A DNA stretch of 16,780 bases, from positions 1 through 16,780 of the forward strand of contig JAATVP010000166.1 in assembly GCA_014523625.1 (NCBI GenBank), written 5' to 3'. The stretch is from Nitrososphaerales archaeon TH5896. GTDB taxonomy: Archaea; Thermoproteota; Nitrososphaeria; Nitrososphaerales; Nitrososphaeraceae. A model generated the notes under the pieces. It was not told the DNA's origin. It searched no databases and was given only the letters and a program-made list of their open reading frames with translations. Each line of letters opens with the position of its first letter. The stretch's first letter is position 1. Position numbers and translations under genes: made by a program. Shown here piece after piece: positions 7,483 to 14,414 of this stretch.

Positions 7483-7875
7483 CTAATGAGATTTTAAACC
7501 AATTGCATCACTAGGCGGTACTCTGGTCCTATCAACCTCTCCTCTTATAGTATCCAATATAAATAGACCTAGTTCAGTCAACTTCACTTTGCTATTCAAA
7601 AAATTATAAAAGTAATAATCTCCACTAGCAATTACGTCCTTCTCAGTCAGTGGGAAGTTGCTTGATACGTCATCATGCATGATTGTAGATTTGTCGAATG
7701 TAATGATTTCTTCGGCAAGAGACCGACTTATGTCTTTTCGTGTTATACCGTACTCTAATAGTTCTAGTATTGATAGACTCACTACATCAAGGACAGTTAC
7801 AATCTTTATTACAATCAGATCTCTCAGCAGTTTGGTAAGACGATCAGCATCAATCATTTTCCGATTAATTGCCAT
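7483..7875 (-). CDS. Winged-helix-type regulator, archaeal family
   Basis: Probable DNA-binding protein. From the ATG at 7875 it is 130 residues. The segment VSLSILELLEYGITRKDISR (32-51), with SLAEEIITFDKS following, matches the helix-turn-helix part of small archaeal winged-helix proteins. SGDYYFYNFLNSKVKLTELG (84-103) with LFILDTI is the family-typical C-terminal block. The frame extends upstream to a TTG at 7929, but that adds an implausible valine/isoleucine-rich leader, so the ATG at 7875 (or 7857) is preferred. It lies between the PAC2 gene and the USP operator, making it a candidate local regulator, but nothing in the sequence proves a target. The family assignment rests on recalled conserved blocks, not a search. 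Confidence 0.6.
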   Translation of the reverse strand: MAINRKMIDADRLTKLLRDLIVIKIVTVLDVVSLSILELLEYGITRKDISRSLAEEIITFDKSTIMHDDVSSNFPLTEKDVIASGDYYFYNFLNSKVKLTELGLFILDTIRGEVDRTRVPPSDAIGLKSH

Positions 7876-8014
7876 ACTAATAATGGTGGAGAAGTGATTG
7901 ATAACACTTACTACAATTACTACAACCAAAAGCCATAATAATGAAGCATATTAAACTGTGAAATAGGATATAGATAAAGAAAGATATCATGGGGTCTCAG
8001 AAGAAAGAGCATTC

Positions 8015-8863
8015 CTACGTGTATATTCTATCTCCTACATGTTCGCTTTTTTCTCTAATTACGCCTGGGGATAACATTATCTTGGTAAGCTCTTCCATTC
8101 GCCTTCTTATTCTTTCGCCTTCCTTTCTTAACTGCTGAGTATTAATGTCTACTGAAGTTCTGTGGATTGAATTAACGGATTCAATCAACAAAGCAGCACC
8201 CTCCGGATCAGGGATTCTGCTATAAGATGGCACAAAAAATCCTCTGCATCTGATACCGCTAGAAATACAGAGCGACAGAAGTCCTCCAGATATGCCTCCC
8301 ACAAATGCAGTAAAGTTCTTGTCATTGAGGTCGGATAGCAAGTGGAATCCATCACCGTATGCTGCTTTAGAATCGCTGGATAATACAAGTACTTTCCTAT
8401 CAGGACCAGGAAAATTATCTAGAGGAAATGCATCTAACACGATTAGTTCCCTTGAATTATATTTTAATGACCATTTTGTAATCGCGTCCAGTACTGAATA
8501 GACACCTCTAGTACTAGTAATCGGTATTTCGCAATTGATCACACACAAGCTTGCATCCGCGTTTGAATAGAGTCTAAATGGATGACGGAGTTTCTCTCCA
8601 ATATAGATAACACCAGGAAGAGTGAATCTTGAATCCACAAATGCAATCTGATGCATTTGCAATTGTTCAATGATGTAGCCTGTGGATATAGATCCAACCA
8701 TACCCGCTCCTGGAAAAGAGCATATTACTATCGGATTTTTGAGGTCCATTTTCTTGTATCCTTGCATTCTTGAAGAAATGGATCTTATGCGAGTCATATT
8801 ATCATCAGACACTATGTCGTATGGTTCCTCCTTCAGCGTCTCTTTTCCGATATCCTTAGGCAT
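8015..8863 (-). CDS. PAC2-family proteasome assembly chaperone/activator homologue
   Basis: Archaeal PAC2-family protein (COG1938/COG2047 type, PbaA/PbaB-like), 282 residues. It should act on the cytosolic 20S proteasome. Features: KNPIVICSFPGAGMVGSIST (42-61) forming the first strand and the glycine-rich loop, QIAFVDSRFTLPGVIYIGE (72-90), the EIPITSTRGVYSVLDAI segment, and FVGGISGGLLSLC with a RIPDPEGAALLIESVN block near the C-terminal side. A basic, coiled region (QQLRKEGERIRRRMEELTK) follows. The last three residues are I-Y-T, fitting the hydrophobic-Tyr-any (HbYX) tail by which proteasome activators dock on the alpha ring. The ATG start is supported by a TATA box 27 nt upstream (leaderless). 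Family confident; role as activator inferred from the tail. Confidence 0.85.
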   Translation of the reverse strand: MPKDIGKETLKEEPYDIVSDDNMTRIRSISSRMQGYKKMDLKNPIVICSFPGAGMVGSISTGYIIEQLQMHQIAFVDSRFTLPGVIYIGEKLRHPFRLYSNADASLCVINCEIPITSTRGVYSVLDAITKWSLKYNSRELIVLDAFPLDNFPGPDRKVLVLSSDSKAAYGDGFHLLSDLNDKNFTAFVGGISGGLLSLCISSGIRCRGFFVPSYSRIPDPEGAALLIESVNSIHRTSVDINTQQLRKEGERIRRRMEELTKIMLSPGVIREKSEHVGDRIYT

Positions 8864-8886
8864 AACTCACATAGATGATATATTGA

Positions 8887-8894
8887 CTATTTAA
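8887..8894 (-). promoter_or_regulatory. TATA box of the PAC2 gene
   Basis: Minus strand reads GCTAAATTAAATAGTC; the TTAAATAG core is centred 27 nt ahead of the ATG at 8863, predicting a leaderless mRNA. Confidence 0.5.
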
Positions 8895-9811
8895 TTTAGC
8901 TTATCAATTAATTCCAGTCTGGCTTTTCTGTGAAAAGTGATTAAAATAAATTATTTTAATTAGAGATTTTCGGTGACGGTGTGAGGGTTGCAGTGTAATG
9001 CTTTCTAGTCTTGTTCCAATTCTATTTCCTTCCTTCTTAAAGAATTTGTTTTTCTCGATAGGCTATTTCAACTATTGTTTATTTAGGTACTTGTAAGTTT
9101 CTGATATTTTCTAAAAATGGTTCTAGTTATTCCTATTGGGTTATCATAAACATTTCATCGTTTTCCTTTTGTTAATACCATGCATTTCCAAGGTAAACCC
9201 TTTGGATTCAGTTGCCAAGCCATTGCCAGGGTTATGGCCTTGACATATTATCTGAACTTCAAAATACTTCTAGAACGGTATTAGACCTTCGATGCTGCCT
9301 CTGGTCCTATTATCCAATTTTTCTGAACGCCTCCAGGCATAGGAGACCATTAGAAGCGATATATTTTCTCATACACATACAGGTGCATTCTATAAGAGCA
9401 ATTCACATATTTGTCAAATAGGAATGCTTTGTAATGCATTGTAAACGTAGATACTTCAATTAACTTGGAGTCGAAGGCAGCTTTTCAATTGGCAATTATG
9501 TTGTTGAAATAATCGTAAGTTTTGATGAAGCTCTTTTTACATCTAAATTTAAGTATAAATGCCTGATCACTCCAATACGCTATCCATTCGCATGACGGAG
9601 CCTAATTGGTTTTGACTGTGATCCCGTCGGGTAGGCATCTGTGCGCGCGGCATCGATAATTCAAGTACGCAACCTTTCTAATTTTTTGAGTATTTGCTTG
9701 TTTCTGTTTGATCTTGCCAAAGATTTCTTATATTAACCTAACCATGTTATGTTAAGAACGGTTATTTAGAATGAAAAATATATTTATTAAGAGAGCCAAG
9801 TAACTTGCGGA
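8895..9811. other. 0.9-kb gap, mostly non-coding
   Basis: No convincing protein gene. A plus-strand frame at 9212-9421 (69 codons) has random-looking composition and no promoter. A weak imperfect hairpin (GGTCCTAT at 9303-9310 against ATAGGAGACC at 9339-9348) is present. The GC-richer segment around 9559-9655 stands out from its AT-rich surroundings and is listed as a candidate RNA. Confidence 0.4.
9559..9638 (+). ncRNA. Candidate structured RNA, unassigned
   Basis: Three perfectly complementary segment pairs nest in order: ATGCCT (9559-9564) with AGGCAT (9633-9638), GATCAC (9565-9570) with GTGATC (9618-9623), and CCAAT (9572-9576) with ATTGG (9605-9609). Inside is a shorter TCC/GGA pairing (9583-9585 with 9597-9599). 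The 5' strand of the outer two stems is continuous over 12 nt, while the 3' side is interrupted by a small CCG-T-CGG hairpin. The element is GC-richer than its flanks, which end in GTGCGCGCGGCAT. T/A-rich sequence at about 9531-9558 could be a promoter. Strand is not certain, since the pairing exists on both. It is not a tRNA or any RNA family I recognise; a small inverted-repeat mobile element (MITE-like) is the alternative. Confidence 0.4.
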
Positions 9812-10051
9812 TCATTCCTTTATCGCTTCAAATGTTGACGATACGTCATGTAAATATTCTGCTACTAGTCTGTGTACTTCTGTTCCTGCGGCATCGTTAT
9901 GAGCAGCACATTCCTTTGCTAAACGTACCTCTTTATAGAAATCCTCTGATAACTTATTTAACATGTCAATATTATCCCTTTTGAGATTCGTTCCAACTAT
10001 CCTATTGAGATCTTTGAGTATTCTTTTTCTGTCTTCTACCGAAACTGACAT
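9812..10051 (-). CDS. Small helical protein, 79 aa, unknown
   Basis: Hypothetical cytosolic protein. It is highly charged and predicted all-helical: MSVSVEDRKRILKDLNRIVG, then a middle helix around 26-50 (DNIDMLNKLSEDFYKEVRLA) and a last helix at 56-78. There is one cysteine and no membrane segment. The ATG at 10051 is preceded, about 36 nt upstream, by an AGATATAA TATA-like element at 10084-10091. A CTTAATAC sequence (10090-10097) overlapping it matches eight bases of the inverted repeat in the hsp20 promoter. The gene has its own promoter and a 61-bp gap to the DUF6659-like gene upstream, so both separate and joint transcription are possible. Length and composition make it a likely real gene, but no family is recognised. 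Confidence 0.6.
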   Translation of the reverse strand: MSVSVEDRKRILKDLNRIVGTNLKRDNIDMLNKLSEDFYKEVRLAKECAAHNDAAGTEVHRLVAEYLHDVSSTFEAIKE

Positions 10052-10112
10052 AATGAAATTAGTATTATTTTACCTATTTGAGGTTATATCTTAATACGTG
10101 CGTATACTTTCT

Positions 10113-10769
10113 CTACATAATACGATTGGTTTTGGCTATAATTTTGCTTAGCAAATATTCAAGCCCGTTATTCGCACTATTTACTGAATTTCCGGCCTTG
10201 TAAGCGGGCTCAAAATAGACACAAAGAAATGCACTTGGGCTGACACTGGAATAAGAATCTTGAAGTACATTATCTAGAGGAGTAATTGCCAAAATGACAC
10301 TATCTTTACTGCTTCCTGACACCTGAAAATAAGTCAGTGCATTGTCCCCGGTGATGCTTCTGGAGACAAATAATGAATTATTATTGCTATTCGTATCTTT
10401 GTTTGAAAGGGCGCAACACTTTTCTATTATCCATAAAAGGAAATCTGAGTAGAAACAATACTTATCACCACACTTGAAATCAACTCCAAGTGTTCTGCCA
10501 ACCCTTGAATCACCTATACACGTGGGACTCTTAACATCGTCAGTATCATTTTCTCTATCGGTCATATTATTCGATTGGATAAACCTGCTTTGTCCTATTA
10601 GTAATCTTCCATTCCGATCTACGATACATACAAATTTGATATGCCGATCCATTGTAATAATATCTGAGCATGTTTGATTGACGATCGCACGATCTTTTCT
10701 ATCCATCAGTTGTCTGAATTTAATGCAGATATTATATTTGGAGTATGTCTGCTTTGCAGTGCAGTGCAT
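10113..10769 (-). CDS. DUF6659-like thaumarchaeal protein (tentative)
   Basis: Function unknown. The segment from about residue 29, IVNQTCSDIITMDRHIKFVC then IVDRNGRLLIGQSR, resembles the opening strand-turn-strand of the abundant thaumarchaeal DUF6659 proteins, which start with a similar 'I..IDK.IRFAG.V...G.LIAG' block. After a loop (65-90) and a helix (about 108-122), a late strand pair includes SVILAITPLD. It is longer (218 aa) than the ~130-150 residues I associate with that family. The protein is rich in serine and asparagine, with five cysteines in the first half. Two starts compete. M1 (10769) has a TTTAATAT box centred 24 nt upstream; M22 (10706), closer to the domain, has AAATATAA centred 29 nt upstream. 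The gene is probably real; the family call is a weak resemblance. Confidence 0.5.
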   Translation of the reverse strand: MHCTAKQTYSKYNICIKFRQLMDRKDRAIVNQTCSDIITMDRHIKFVCIVDRNGRLLIGQSRFIQSNNMTDRENDTDDVKSPTCIGDSRVGRTLGVDFKCGDKYCFYSDFLLWIIEKCCALSNKDTNSNNNSLFVSRSITGDNALTYFQVSGSSKDSVILAITPLDNVLQDSYSSVSPSAFLCVYFEPAYKAGNSVNSANNGLEYLLSKIIAKTNRIM

Positions 10770-10788
10770 TACTACTATGACTGTAAAT

Positions 10789-10796
10789 ATATTAAA
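10789..10796 (-). promoter_or_regulatory. TATA box of the DUF6659-like gene
   Basis: Minus strand reads CGGTTTAATATATTTAC; TTTAATAT is centred about 24 nt ahead of the ATG at 10769. A second box (AAATATAA, 10732-10739) would serve a start at 10706. Confidence 0.45.
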
Positions 10797-10860
10797 CCGA
10801 GAAGCAAATAGTAATAATATTGCATATATACACTGTGCTGCGCCACTACTTTCTGTAATT

Positions 10861-10912
10861 GTGAATACATGGATACCTGAATAGTTGCGAATACATGGAT
10901 ACCTGAATAGTT
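10861..10912. repeat. 26-bp tandem duplication
   Basis: Two adjacent 26-nt copies, 10861-10886 and 10887-10912, differ at one base (GTGAATACATGGATACC versus GCGAATACATGGATACC, both continuing TGAATAGTT). They lie about 90-145 nt upstream of the DUF6659-like gene and downstream of hsp20. With only two units and no spacers it is not a CRISPR. It shares TGGATAC with the direct repeats upstream of the USP gene. Confidence 0.75.
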
Positions 10913-11063
10913 ACAATGTCACAAAGATGTTACCTTTATTTGTGATCTGGAAATCATTGACTGCAAGCACGCGAGTATGTATATGAAATCTCCAATATTG
11001 GAATAAGAAAAAGGTTAAGGAATCAAAAAGGGTATGAAAGATTAAACATTAGGGTGTTTTGTG

Positions 11064-11696
11064 CTATTCTACTCTAATTTCCTTTCCTTTAGGCTTTGAT
11101 TTTTCCTTTTTGTTGAACGTTATTTCAAGTATTCCATTATTGAATACCGATTTAGCTGTATCAACATCCGCTTCTTCAGGCAAATTAATAACTTCATGAT
11201 ATTTTCTAGGGCCAGTAGCGCTTACTTCCACCGACTTGTCATAGGATTTTATCTGGATATTCTCTTTGCTTACGCCAGGCATTTCCACAACCACTTTCAC
11301 ATTTTTGTCTAGAGTTGTCACTTCCGTCAGAGGCTCTCTTTCTGATGCGATAATGGGCCTTGTAAAGAGGCCTTTACCGCTGAATGGAGATCTAACGTTA
11401 CCAAACTCCCTTACTTTAGGTCTTCCATCTGGTCCCACCGTCATAGAATAACCGTAAACAAATGGTCCATACTCCTTCACCTTTTCTCCTTCCTTTGTTT
11501 CGTATTCTCTTACTAGATCTTTCGGTGCTTTGGCTTGTATATCTTTGAGAACATCTTGAAATTCTTTTTCCATTTCTCTTCTCATTTCTCCAAAACCTCT
11601 AAAAATATCAGGAAAGCCAAAACCATGTGCCTTCTCGCCCCATTTTCCAATGAACTTATTGAACCAATCAAATGGCTCTTCATCTCGTGAACTCAA
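11064..11696 (-). CDS. hsp20: Small heat shock protein, Hsp20/alpha-crystallin family
   Basis: ATP-independent holdase that binds unfolding proteins. The 210-residue protein has a long N-terminal arm (1-120) rich in aromatic and charged residues, including DWFNKFIGKWGEKAHGFGFP and a YGYSMTVGPDGRPKVREFGN segment seen in archaeal members. The alpha-crystallin domain spans about 123-197: VKVVVEMPGVSKENIQI (133-149), KYHEVINLPEEADVDTAKSV, and the hallmark NNGILEITF (186-194). The C-terminus has the IRV (I-x-I/V) oligomer-docking motif at 207-209. There is no ATG; the frame starts with TTG at 11696. An in-frame TGA 12 nt upstream and GGTGA (11706-11710), spaced 9 nt before the TTG, support this start. 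It is divergent from the two-CBS gene with a 214-bp shared control region. Confidence 0.92.
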   Translation of the reverse strand: MSSRDEEPFDWFNKFIGKWGEKAHGFGFPDIFRGFGEMRREMEKEFQDVLKDIQAKAPKDLVREYETKEGEKVKEYGPFVYGYSMTVGPDGRPKVREFGNVRSPFSGKGLFTRPIIASEREPLTEVTTLDKNVKVVVEMPGVSKENIQIKSYDKSVEVSATGPRKYHEVINLPEEADVDTAKSVFNNGILEITFNKKEKSKPKGKEIRVE

Positions 11697-11705
11697 ACTG
11701 ATACT

Positions 11706-11710
11706 TCACC
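11706..11710 (-). promoter_or_regulatory. Shine-Dalgarno deciding the TTG start of hsp20
   Basis: GGTGA followed by nine bases and the TTG start codon. An in-frame stop overlaps the Shine-Dalgarno, leaving no room for an upstream start. Confidence 0.55.
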
Positions 11711-11733
11711 TATTTGGGTATACCTATTGCATT

Positions 11734-11741
11734 TTATATAA
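11734..11741 (-). promoter_or_regulatory. hsp20 TATA box
   Basis: Minus strand reads CTTAATACTTATATAAAATG. TTATATAA is a near-consensus TATA element, predicting a transcript start near 11712 and a leader of about 15 nt. The element directly abuts one arm of the 10-bp inverted repeat. Confidence 0.65.
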
Positions 11742-11814
11742 GTATTAAGAATCGCGGGCTACAACTTATAATGAGATCCTGTGGATATGATGGTCGTCAA
11801 TTAACTTAATACTT
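11740..11814. repeat. Perfect 10-bp inverted repeat in hsp20/CBS divergent control region
   Basis: AAGTATTAAG at 11740-11749 and its exact reverse complement CTTAATACTT at 11805-11814, 65 nt apart. In each direction the copy reads CTTAATACTT towards the gene it faces. The left arm overlaps the BRE/TATA of hsp20; the right arm lies about 97 nt before the CBS gene start. This arrangement suits one regulator acting on both promoters. Confidence 0.6.
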
Positions 11815-11910
11815 GTGGTACCCATTAATTCTATTTTTACAGTCCTCAGTCAGTCGATCTCACATCCCATAATAAATCTTGATTTGATTTTATTACATTT
11901 TGGTTAATAT

Positions 11911-12435
11911 ATGGCTCGGTCTGATCTGAATTGTATGTCAGGGTCTAACGTTAAAGACAAGAATCTCTCCGTAGAGATGGTGATGACTCCATTGCCTCTA
12001 GATACTGCCAATGCGTCAGATAGCGCATTTGATTTGGCCAAAAAGATGAAAGAGAAAGGTAGAGGATCTGTTGTGGTAACAGAGTATTCTACTGCAAGCG
12101 CTGGAAGTAAGACAGGTAATGTGCCTGTAGGGATAATTACTGAGAGGGATATAGTGAGAAGGGTCGTCGCGGAGTCCAAAGATCCTAAAACAACAGCTGC
12201 ACATAATATAATGTCTAAACCTTTAATTACAGTCGGACCGGAAGCCACAATCTATGATGCTGCACTAATTATGACCAAATACTCAATACGAAGATTGCCC
12301 ATTGTTCGTGACAACACATTGCTGGGAATCATTACATCTTCAGATTTGGCAAGACGAATGTATGAGCAAAATAAGGCTGATCCTTCTTTGAAGGCTATGT
12401 CAAGGTTTTCAGATGTTGAAAAACTTGGTCGGTAA
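11911..12435 (+). CDS. Two-CBS-domain protein (predicted adenylate-sensing regulator)
   Basis: 174-residue protein made of one CBS pair (Bateman module). CBS1 is about 20-88 with MTPLPL at the entry and PVGIITERDIVRRV (72-85). CBS2 is about 98-152 with NIMSKPLITVGPEATIYDAA and RRLPIVRDNTLLGIITSSDL (127-145). The GIIT-S/E-D motifs are the usual ribose/phosphate contacts for AMP, ATP or similar ligands. No catalytic or DNA-binding domain is attached, so it probably acts through a partner. The C-terminal tail YEQNKADPSLKAMS closely parallels the segment after CBS2 of the four-CBS protein (AEQKDRNPSLKSVMS), implying common ancestry. The ATG at 11911 is chosen; an ATG eight codons in (11935) is an alternative. 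It is divergent from hsp20 and convergent with the GH130 gene, with 37 bp between them. Confidence 0.9.
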   Translation: MARSDLNCMSGSNVKDKNLSVEMVMTPLPLDTANASDSAFDLAKKMKEKGRGSVVVTEYSTASAGSKTGNVPVGIITERDIVRRVVAESKDPKTTAAHNIMSKPLITVGPEATIYDAALIMTKYSIRRLPIVRDNTLLGIITSSDLARRMYEQNKADPSLKAMSRFSDVEKLGR

Positions 12436-12441
12436 TAAAAG

Positions 12442-12463
12442 AAAAAAATCTCGCTAAGTAGCG
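12442..12463 (-). terminator. Hairpin plus T-run terminator after the GH130 gene
   Basis: On the minus strand CGCT-ACTT-AGCG (12463-12452) is followed by GAGA and seven T residues (12448-12442), just past the GH130 stop at 12473. Archaeal termination needs mainly the U-tract, so this is a reasonable site in the 37-bp convergent gap. The plus-strand CBS gene has only an A-run here. Confidence 0.5.
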
Positions 12464-12472
12464 GACTGATGC

Positions 12473-13516
12473 TCAATCACTCTGTAAAACATGGTCCAAA
12501 AAGGTATCTAATTCCGCTGTCGCAAGGCAACACACTTTGTCGGCTCCCCCATAATATACGAATAATAACCCATCTATTACACACGCTCCCGAGGGGAAAA
12601 CGACATTATCTACATCGCCATATCTCTCATAAGTTTCCTCTGGTTCTAATATTGGGCTCTTGGTTCTGCCCAGCACCTTTGTAGGATCTTTAAGGTCTAG
12701 AAGAGCAGCCCCAGCTCTGTATACTTTATCCGCACTTACCCCGTGATATATTATTAACCATCCTCTCTGAGTACGAATGGGCGGAGTTCCGGCACCAATC
12801 TTCAATGCTTCCCAATCTTCTTTGGGTTGAAGGAGAATCATATATCTCTCAAAATTTGTTAATGTTGATGAACTCTCTCCCAACCATATGCTGGGTCTGC
12901 TAACACCGTACGACGATCCAACCCAAGAGCTCGGTCTCTGTAAGCAAAAATAACAGGAGCCTCTATCTGTTTTGTCCAATATTCCATTCCTTGCTATAGC
13001 CGGTCTCATTTTGTCTGGAAAAATAACGACATCCTTGTTGTCTGCACCTTTGCTTGTTATTATTCCGAGCCGTTTAAATTCGCGATAATCCTCAGTTGTT
13101 GCCAGCGCAGAAGAAACTATAGGTCCTTCTCGTGCATGATCGGAAAGTACAACGTAGGTTACAAATATCTGAGAGTCTACCAAGACCAAGCGTGGATCTT
13201 CTATTCCAAATTTTTCATAATCTTCAGTTGGGGTAAATACCATTTCATTGGGCCGAGTAAAGGAATACCCATCTAAACTTGAAGCATAACCTAACCTTGA
13301 GATATAGTTTTCATATTCTCCCACTGCCCGATATAGCATATGCACCTCATGTCCATCGTAGAGGGTTGCACAGTTGAAAACTGCTCCAGATTCCCACCAA
13401 TTTTGTCTATTAGGAATGAGGATCGGATTCTTGGCATGTCTTTTTAGAATGTTATTAATATTGTTACTCTTATTTTTGTTATTAGTATGCTCAACCAATT
13501 TCCATTTAAATAACAA
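12473..13516 (-). CDS. GH130 family beta-mannoside phosphorylase/hydrolase
   Basis: Five-bladed beta-propeller enzyme of the GH130 family, whose characterised members phosphorolyse (sometimes hydrolyse) beta-mannosides such as beta-1,4- or beta-1,2-mannobiose and mannan chains. Features in order: AKNPILIPNRQNWWESGAVF (28-47), YRAVG (62-66), FGIEDPRLV (103-111) with the catalytic aspartate D107 of the EDPR motif, KDVVIFP (161-167), APxG-like GAGTPPIRTQRGWLIIYHGV (241-260), and YYGGADKVCCLATAEL (321-336). The 347-residue length is normal. No signal peptide, so it acts on an intracellular substrate. The frame starts with TTG (13516), with a second TTG at 13498; no ATG precedes the domain, so the true start is uncertain. 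Exact substrate cannot be read from sequence. A GT2 transferase and a USP nearby suggest stress-linked carbohydrate turnover. Confidence 0.88.
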   Translation of the reverse strand: MLFKWKLVEHTNNKNKSNNINNILKRHAKNPILIPNRQNWWESGAVFNCATLYDGHEVHMLYRAVGEYENYISRLGYASSLDGYSFTRPNEMVFTPTEDYEKFGIEDPRLVLVDSQIFVTYVVLSDHAREGPIVSSALATTEDYREFKRLGIITSKGADNKDVVIFPDKMRPAIARNGILDKTDRGSCYFCLQRPSSWVGSSYGVSRPSIWLGESSSTLTNFERYMILLQPKEDWEALKIGAGTPPIRTQRGWLIIYHGVSADKVYRAGAALLDLKDPTKVLGRTKSPILEPEETYERYGDVDNVVFPSGACVIDGLLFVYYGGADKVCCLATAELDTFLDHVLQSD

Positions 13517-13734
13517 GCGGCTTCAATTCAAGGTCTCATAATATGAAAATACACTCTTTATCGTGTTATGTTCCCACCAAAACTCATTCCCTTTACACAT
13601 GAATCTTCTCGTTATCCTTATTCGAAAATAATCCAATTCAACTGTAACAAACACTAAAATCAGTTACTTAAATTTCTTCGGTTTAACAATCACAGTTGAG
13701 TAGAACAAAAATAGCTCAATTTTACTAATTCTAT

Positions 13735-14205
13735 CTATCTCATCAATATTACTGGACAATTAGCTATTTCTGAAATCCACCTAGAAATGCTTCCTATCCC
13801 CTTTCTCTCATGCAGCCTCTTTAGCGAACCGCTGCTGCCCATTATTATAGCGTTGACCATTTCATTTCTCGCGAAGTCAAGTATCTCATCAGCAGGATCA
13901 CCCATCTTAACAATAGAGGATACCTTTACACCCTTTTGATTTATTTCCTTCCATTTTTCCTGGATCATTTGCTCTGCCGCATTCTTCAGTTCATCCACAT
14001 AACGATTCTTTGCAGCTTCAAACTCATTCATATCCCTGATGTGCTCTCGTATGCCAATTGGACAGAGACAGGTGGTGTCTACAACATATAATAGGATGAG
14101 TTCAGAATTAGTATTCATGGCAACTTCACATGCCCTATCTAACGCTTTAACAGAAAGCTCTGTGGAATCGAAGGGAACTAATATTCTAGAGTTGTCTTGA
14201 ATCAT
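13735..14205 (-). CDS. Universal stress protein, UspA family (second copy)
   Basis: Single USP domain, 156 residues, cytosolic. It begins MIQDNSRILVPFDSTELSVK; D13 is at the adenine-contact position. A middle insertion (45-62, TCLCPIGIREHIRDMNEF) precedes a long helix. The last part is IIMGSSGSLKRLHERKGIGS then ISRWISEIANCPVILMR. The nucleotide loop has GSSG and GS, but 11 rather than 9 residues lie between them, so it departs from the G-2x-G-9x-G-S consensus, and ATP binding is less certain than for the USP at 6663-7142. ATG at 14205 fits well. It lies upstream of the GH130 gene in the same direction, with a 218-bp gap. Sequence similarity to the other USP is low, so this is not a recent duplication. 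Confidence 0.9.
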   Translation of the reverse strand: MIQDNSRILVPFDSTELSVKALDRACEVAMNTNSELILLYVVDTTCLCPIGIREHIRDMNEFEAAKNRYVDELKNAAEQMIQEKWKEINQKGVKVSSIVKMGDPADEILDFARNEMVNAIIMGSSGSLKRLHERKGIGSISRWISEIANCPVILMR

Positions 14206-14376
14206 ATCGTTTTATTACAATACCTTAATCAATAGTTTAAGTCTTATTTGTAATAAATGGTCTGTTCATGAATTTTAGCACTGGTTCTTTGCCTTGCTAA
14301 AAAAAAGACAGAACCTATACTCTTCAAGATAATGAGGCACTTGAGAATATTTCTTGCATTGCCCTTAGCTCTTAAC

Positions 14377-14385
14377 TTTTTATAA
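14377..14385 (+). promoter_or_regulatory. TATA box ahead of the AAA+ remnant
   Basis: TTTTTATAA, centred 34 nt before the ATG at 14415, predicts a leader of about 8 nt. The intact promoter supports the idea that a functional gene once began here. Confidence 0.45.
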
Positions 14386-14414
14386 CCAGATTCGTATGAC
14401 TAGTTCCTTAAGGA

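Noticed and set aside
7483..7929. Longer version of the winged-helix gene from TTG at 7929
   Set aside because: The extra 18 residues are a low-complexity V/I-rich leader; ATG at 7875 begins the plausible protein.
9212..9421. 69-codon plus-strand frame
   Set aside because: Random composition, no promoter, no family resemblance.
10861..10912. Possible CRISPR
   Set aside because: Only two abutting copies, no spacers and no cas genes.
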